Shown here: one piece after another, positions 4,682-5,166 of the stretch | Numbering within the stretch: position 1 is the first letter of the stretch | Layout: every line of letters starts with the position of its first letter | Origin: an archaeon RBG_16_50_20 | GTDB lineage: Archaea; Thermoproteota; Bathyarchaeia; 40CM-2-53-6 | Assembly (NCBI GenBank): GCA_001768965.1 | Contig: MEMY01000109.1 | Location: forward strand, 164 to 5,329 | Length of the DNA: 5,166 bases | Reading direction: 5' to 3' | The notes under the pieces: model-generated | What the model saw: only the letters and a program-made list of their open reading frames with translations | Database searches by the model: none | Told to the model about the DNA's origin: nothing | Position numbers and translations under genes: made by a program

Positions 4682-5131
4682 TCAGTCCCTGTTTTTCTTG
4701 CTTCTCCTGTCAGACCTGTAAATGACCACGAACAATGCGAACAAGATGAGCCCCAGGAAATGCGCCAGCACACAATCTGAACAGATGGCACGTATTACTA
4801 CTAACTGGATGTAATCCAAGTAGATCACTGTCGGAATGGACAAAGCTCCAACAATCGAGCCCACCATCGAGGCTGTTCGAATCCCGAGAGTTCTGATAAC
4901 TGCCAGCAATGTCAGCAATGTGAACCATGCGACCGCGAGCAAGTGAATTGGAACGCCGTAGAAGTATGAGAAAGCGGTTTGGAACACGAACGGACACTGC
5001 GCCCCGAGGATACAAGCGGTCAATGTACTGGCTGAGATATACCATTGTAGCAGATACCAACTCCAAGACGCGCCGACCACCCCGACGAGTATGGCCAATA
5101 GCGAAACGAGTCGCAAATTTCCCAATGCCAA
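4682..5131 (-). CDS. VKOR family protein, quinone-linked disulfide bond generator
   Basis: This four-to-five-helix membrane enzyme transfers electrons from a partner thioredoxin-fold protein to quinone, making disulfides outside the cytoplasm. The 149-residue product has the family pattern: a loop cysteine pair C40-x5-C46, then S55 and G59-V-P61 (the SxxFGVP region, here SYFYGVP), YLDYIQL at 104-110, and the quinone-proximal C117-S-D-C120-x3-H124. There is no fused thioredoxin domain; the separately encoded CSHC protein downstream is the likely partner. The TTG at 5131 gives a normal N terminus just ahead of the first helix, but the frame stays open to the window edge with no in-frame stop. 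A start beyond 5166 therefore cannot be excluded, and no clear ribosome binding site marks the TTG. The C terminus is strongly basic (RSDRRSKKNR), consistent with a cytoplasmic tail. Confidence 0.9.
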   Translation of the reverse strand: MALGNLRLVSLLAILVGVVGASWSWYLLQWYISASTLTACILGAQCPFVFQTAFSYFYGVPIHLLAVAWFTLLTLLAVIRTLGIRTASMVGSIVGALSIPTVIYLDYIQLVVIRAICSDCVLAHFLGLILFALFVVIYRSDRRSKKNRD

Positions 5132-5166
5132 CAGAACGGAACCAGTAGCCCAGCTGACCAGACTAA

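Overview
The window looks like a chromosomal segment from an archaeon with an aerobic, copper-dependent respiratory chain. The pointers are: a 134-residue NikR of the kind common in archaea; an FmdE-family protein; a short single-helix CuA subunit close to the ba3 type; a CtaG/DUF1404-like membrane protein; a stand-alone VKOR; GGTG-type ribosome binding sites in front of two genes; TATA-like AT boxes; and frequent TTG/GTG starts. A non-ammonia-oxidising Nitrososphaeria (Thaumarchaeota) or a related Thermoproteota lineage would fit, but the lineage is inference. No rRNA, tRNA, transposase or CRISPR was seen.

Layout, left to right. Positions 1-256 hold a possible 3' end of an unrecognised gene (2-178, +) and a small hairpin. 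Then come nikR (257-661, -) and, divergent from it, a two-gene operon with a 4-base ATGA overlap: an ECF-type S-component-like membrane protein (744-1232, +) and a single-domain FmdE-family protein (1229-1657, +). The nikR/S-component gap holds an AT-rich core usable as a TATA box on both strands and a near-perfect 14-bp palindrome, so NikR control of the operon is an attractive hypothesis. A ZIP metal transporter follows (1753-2499, +). A CuA-domain protein (2541-2972, -) converges on it and diverges from the CtaG-like gene (3103-3759, +). A 188-base gap follows, with a terminator-like hairpin, a symmetric repeat and a possible 46-residue ORF. Last come, on the minus strand, a membrane-anchored thioredoxin-fold protein (3948-4601) and a VKOR (4682-5131, possibly starting beyond the window).

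The shared theme is metal handling and extracytoplasmic maturation. NikR, the S component and FmdE suggest a nickel-responsive uptake and handling unit. ZIP imports divalent cations. The CuA protein and CtaG-like protein belong to terminal oxidase function and copper assembly. VKOR plus a CxHC thioredoxin-fold protein form a likely disulfide-forming pair that could serve secreted proteins in general, or the CuA cysteines in particular. The least described part is the NikR / orphan S component / FmdE module. All function assignments rest on motifs read by eye, without database searches.
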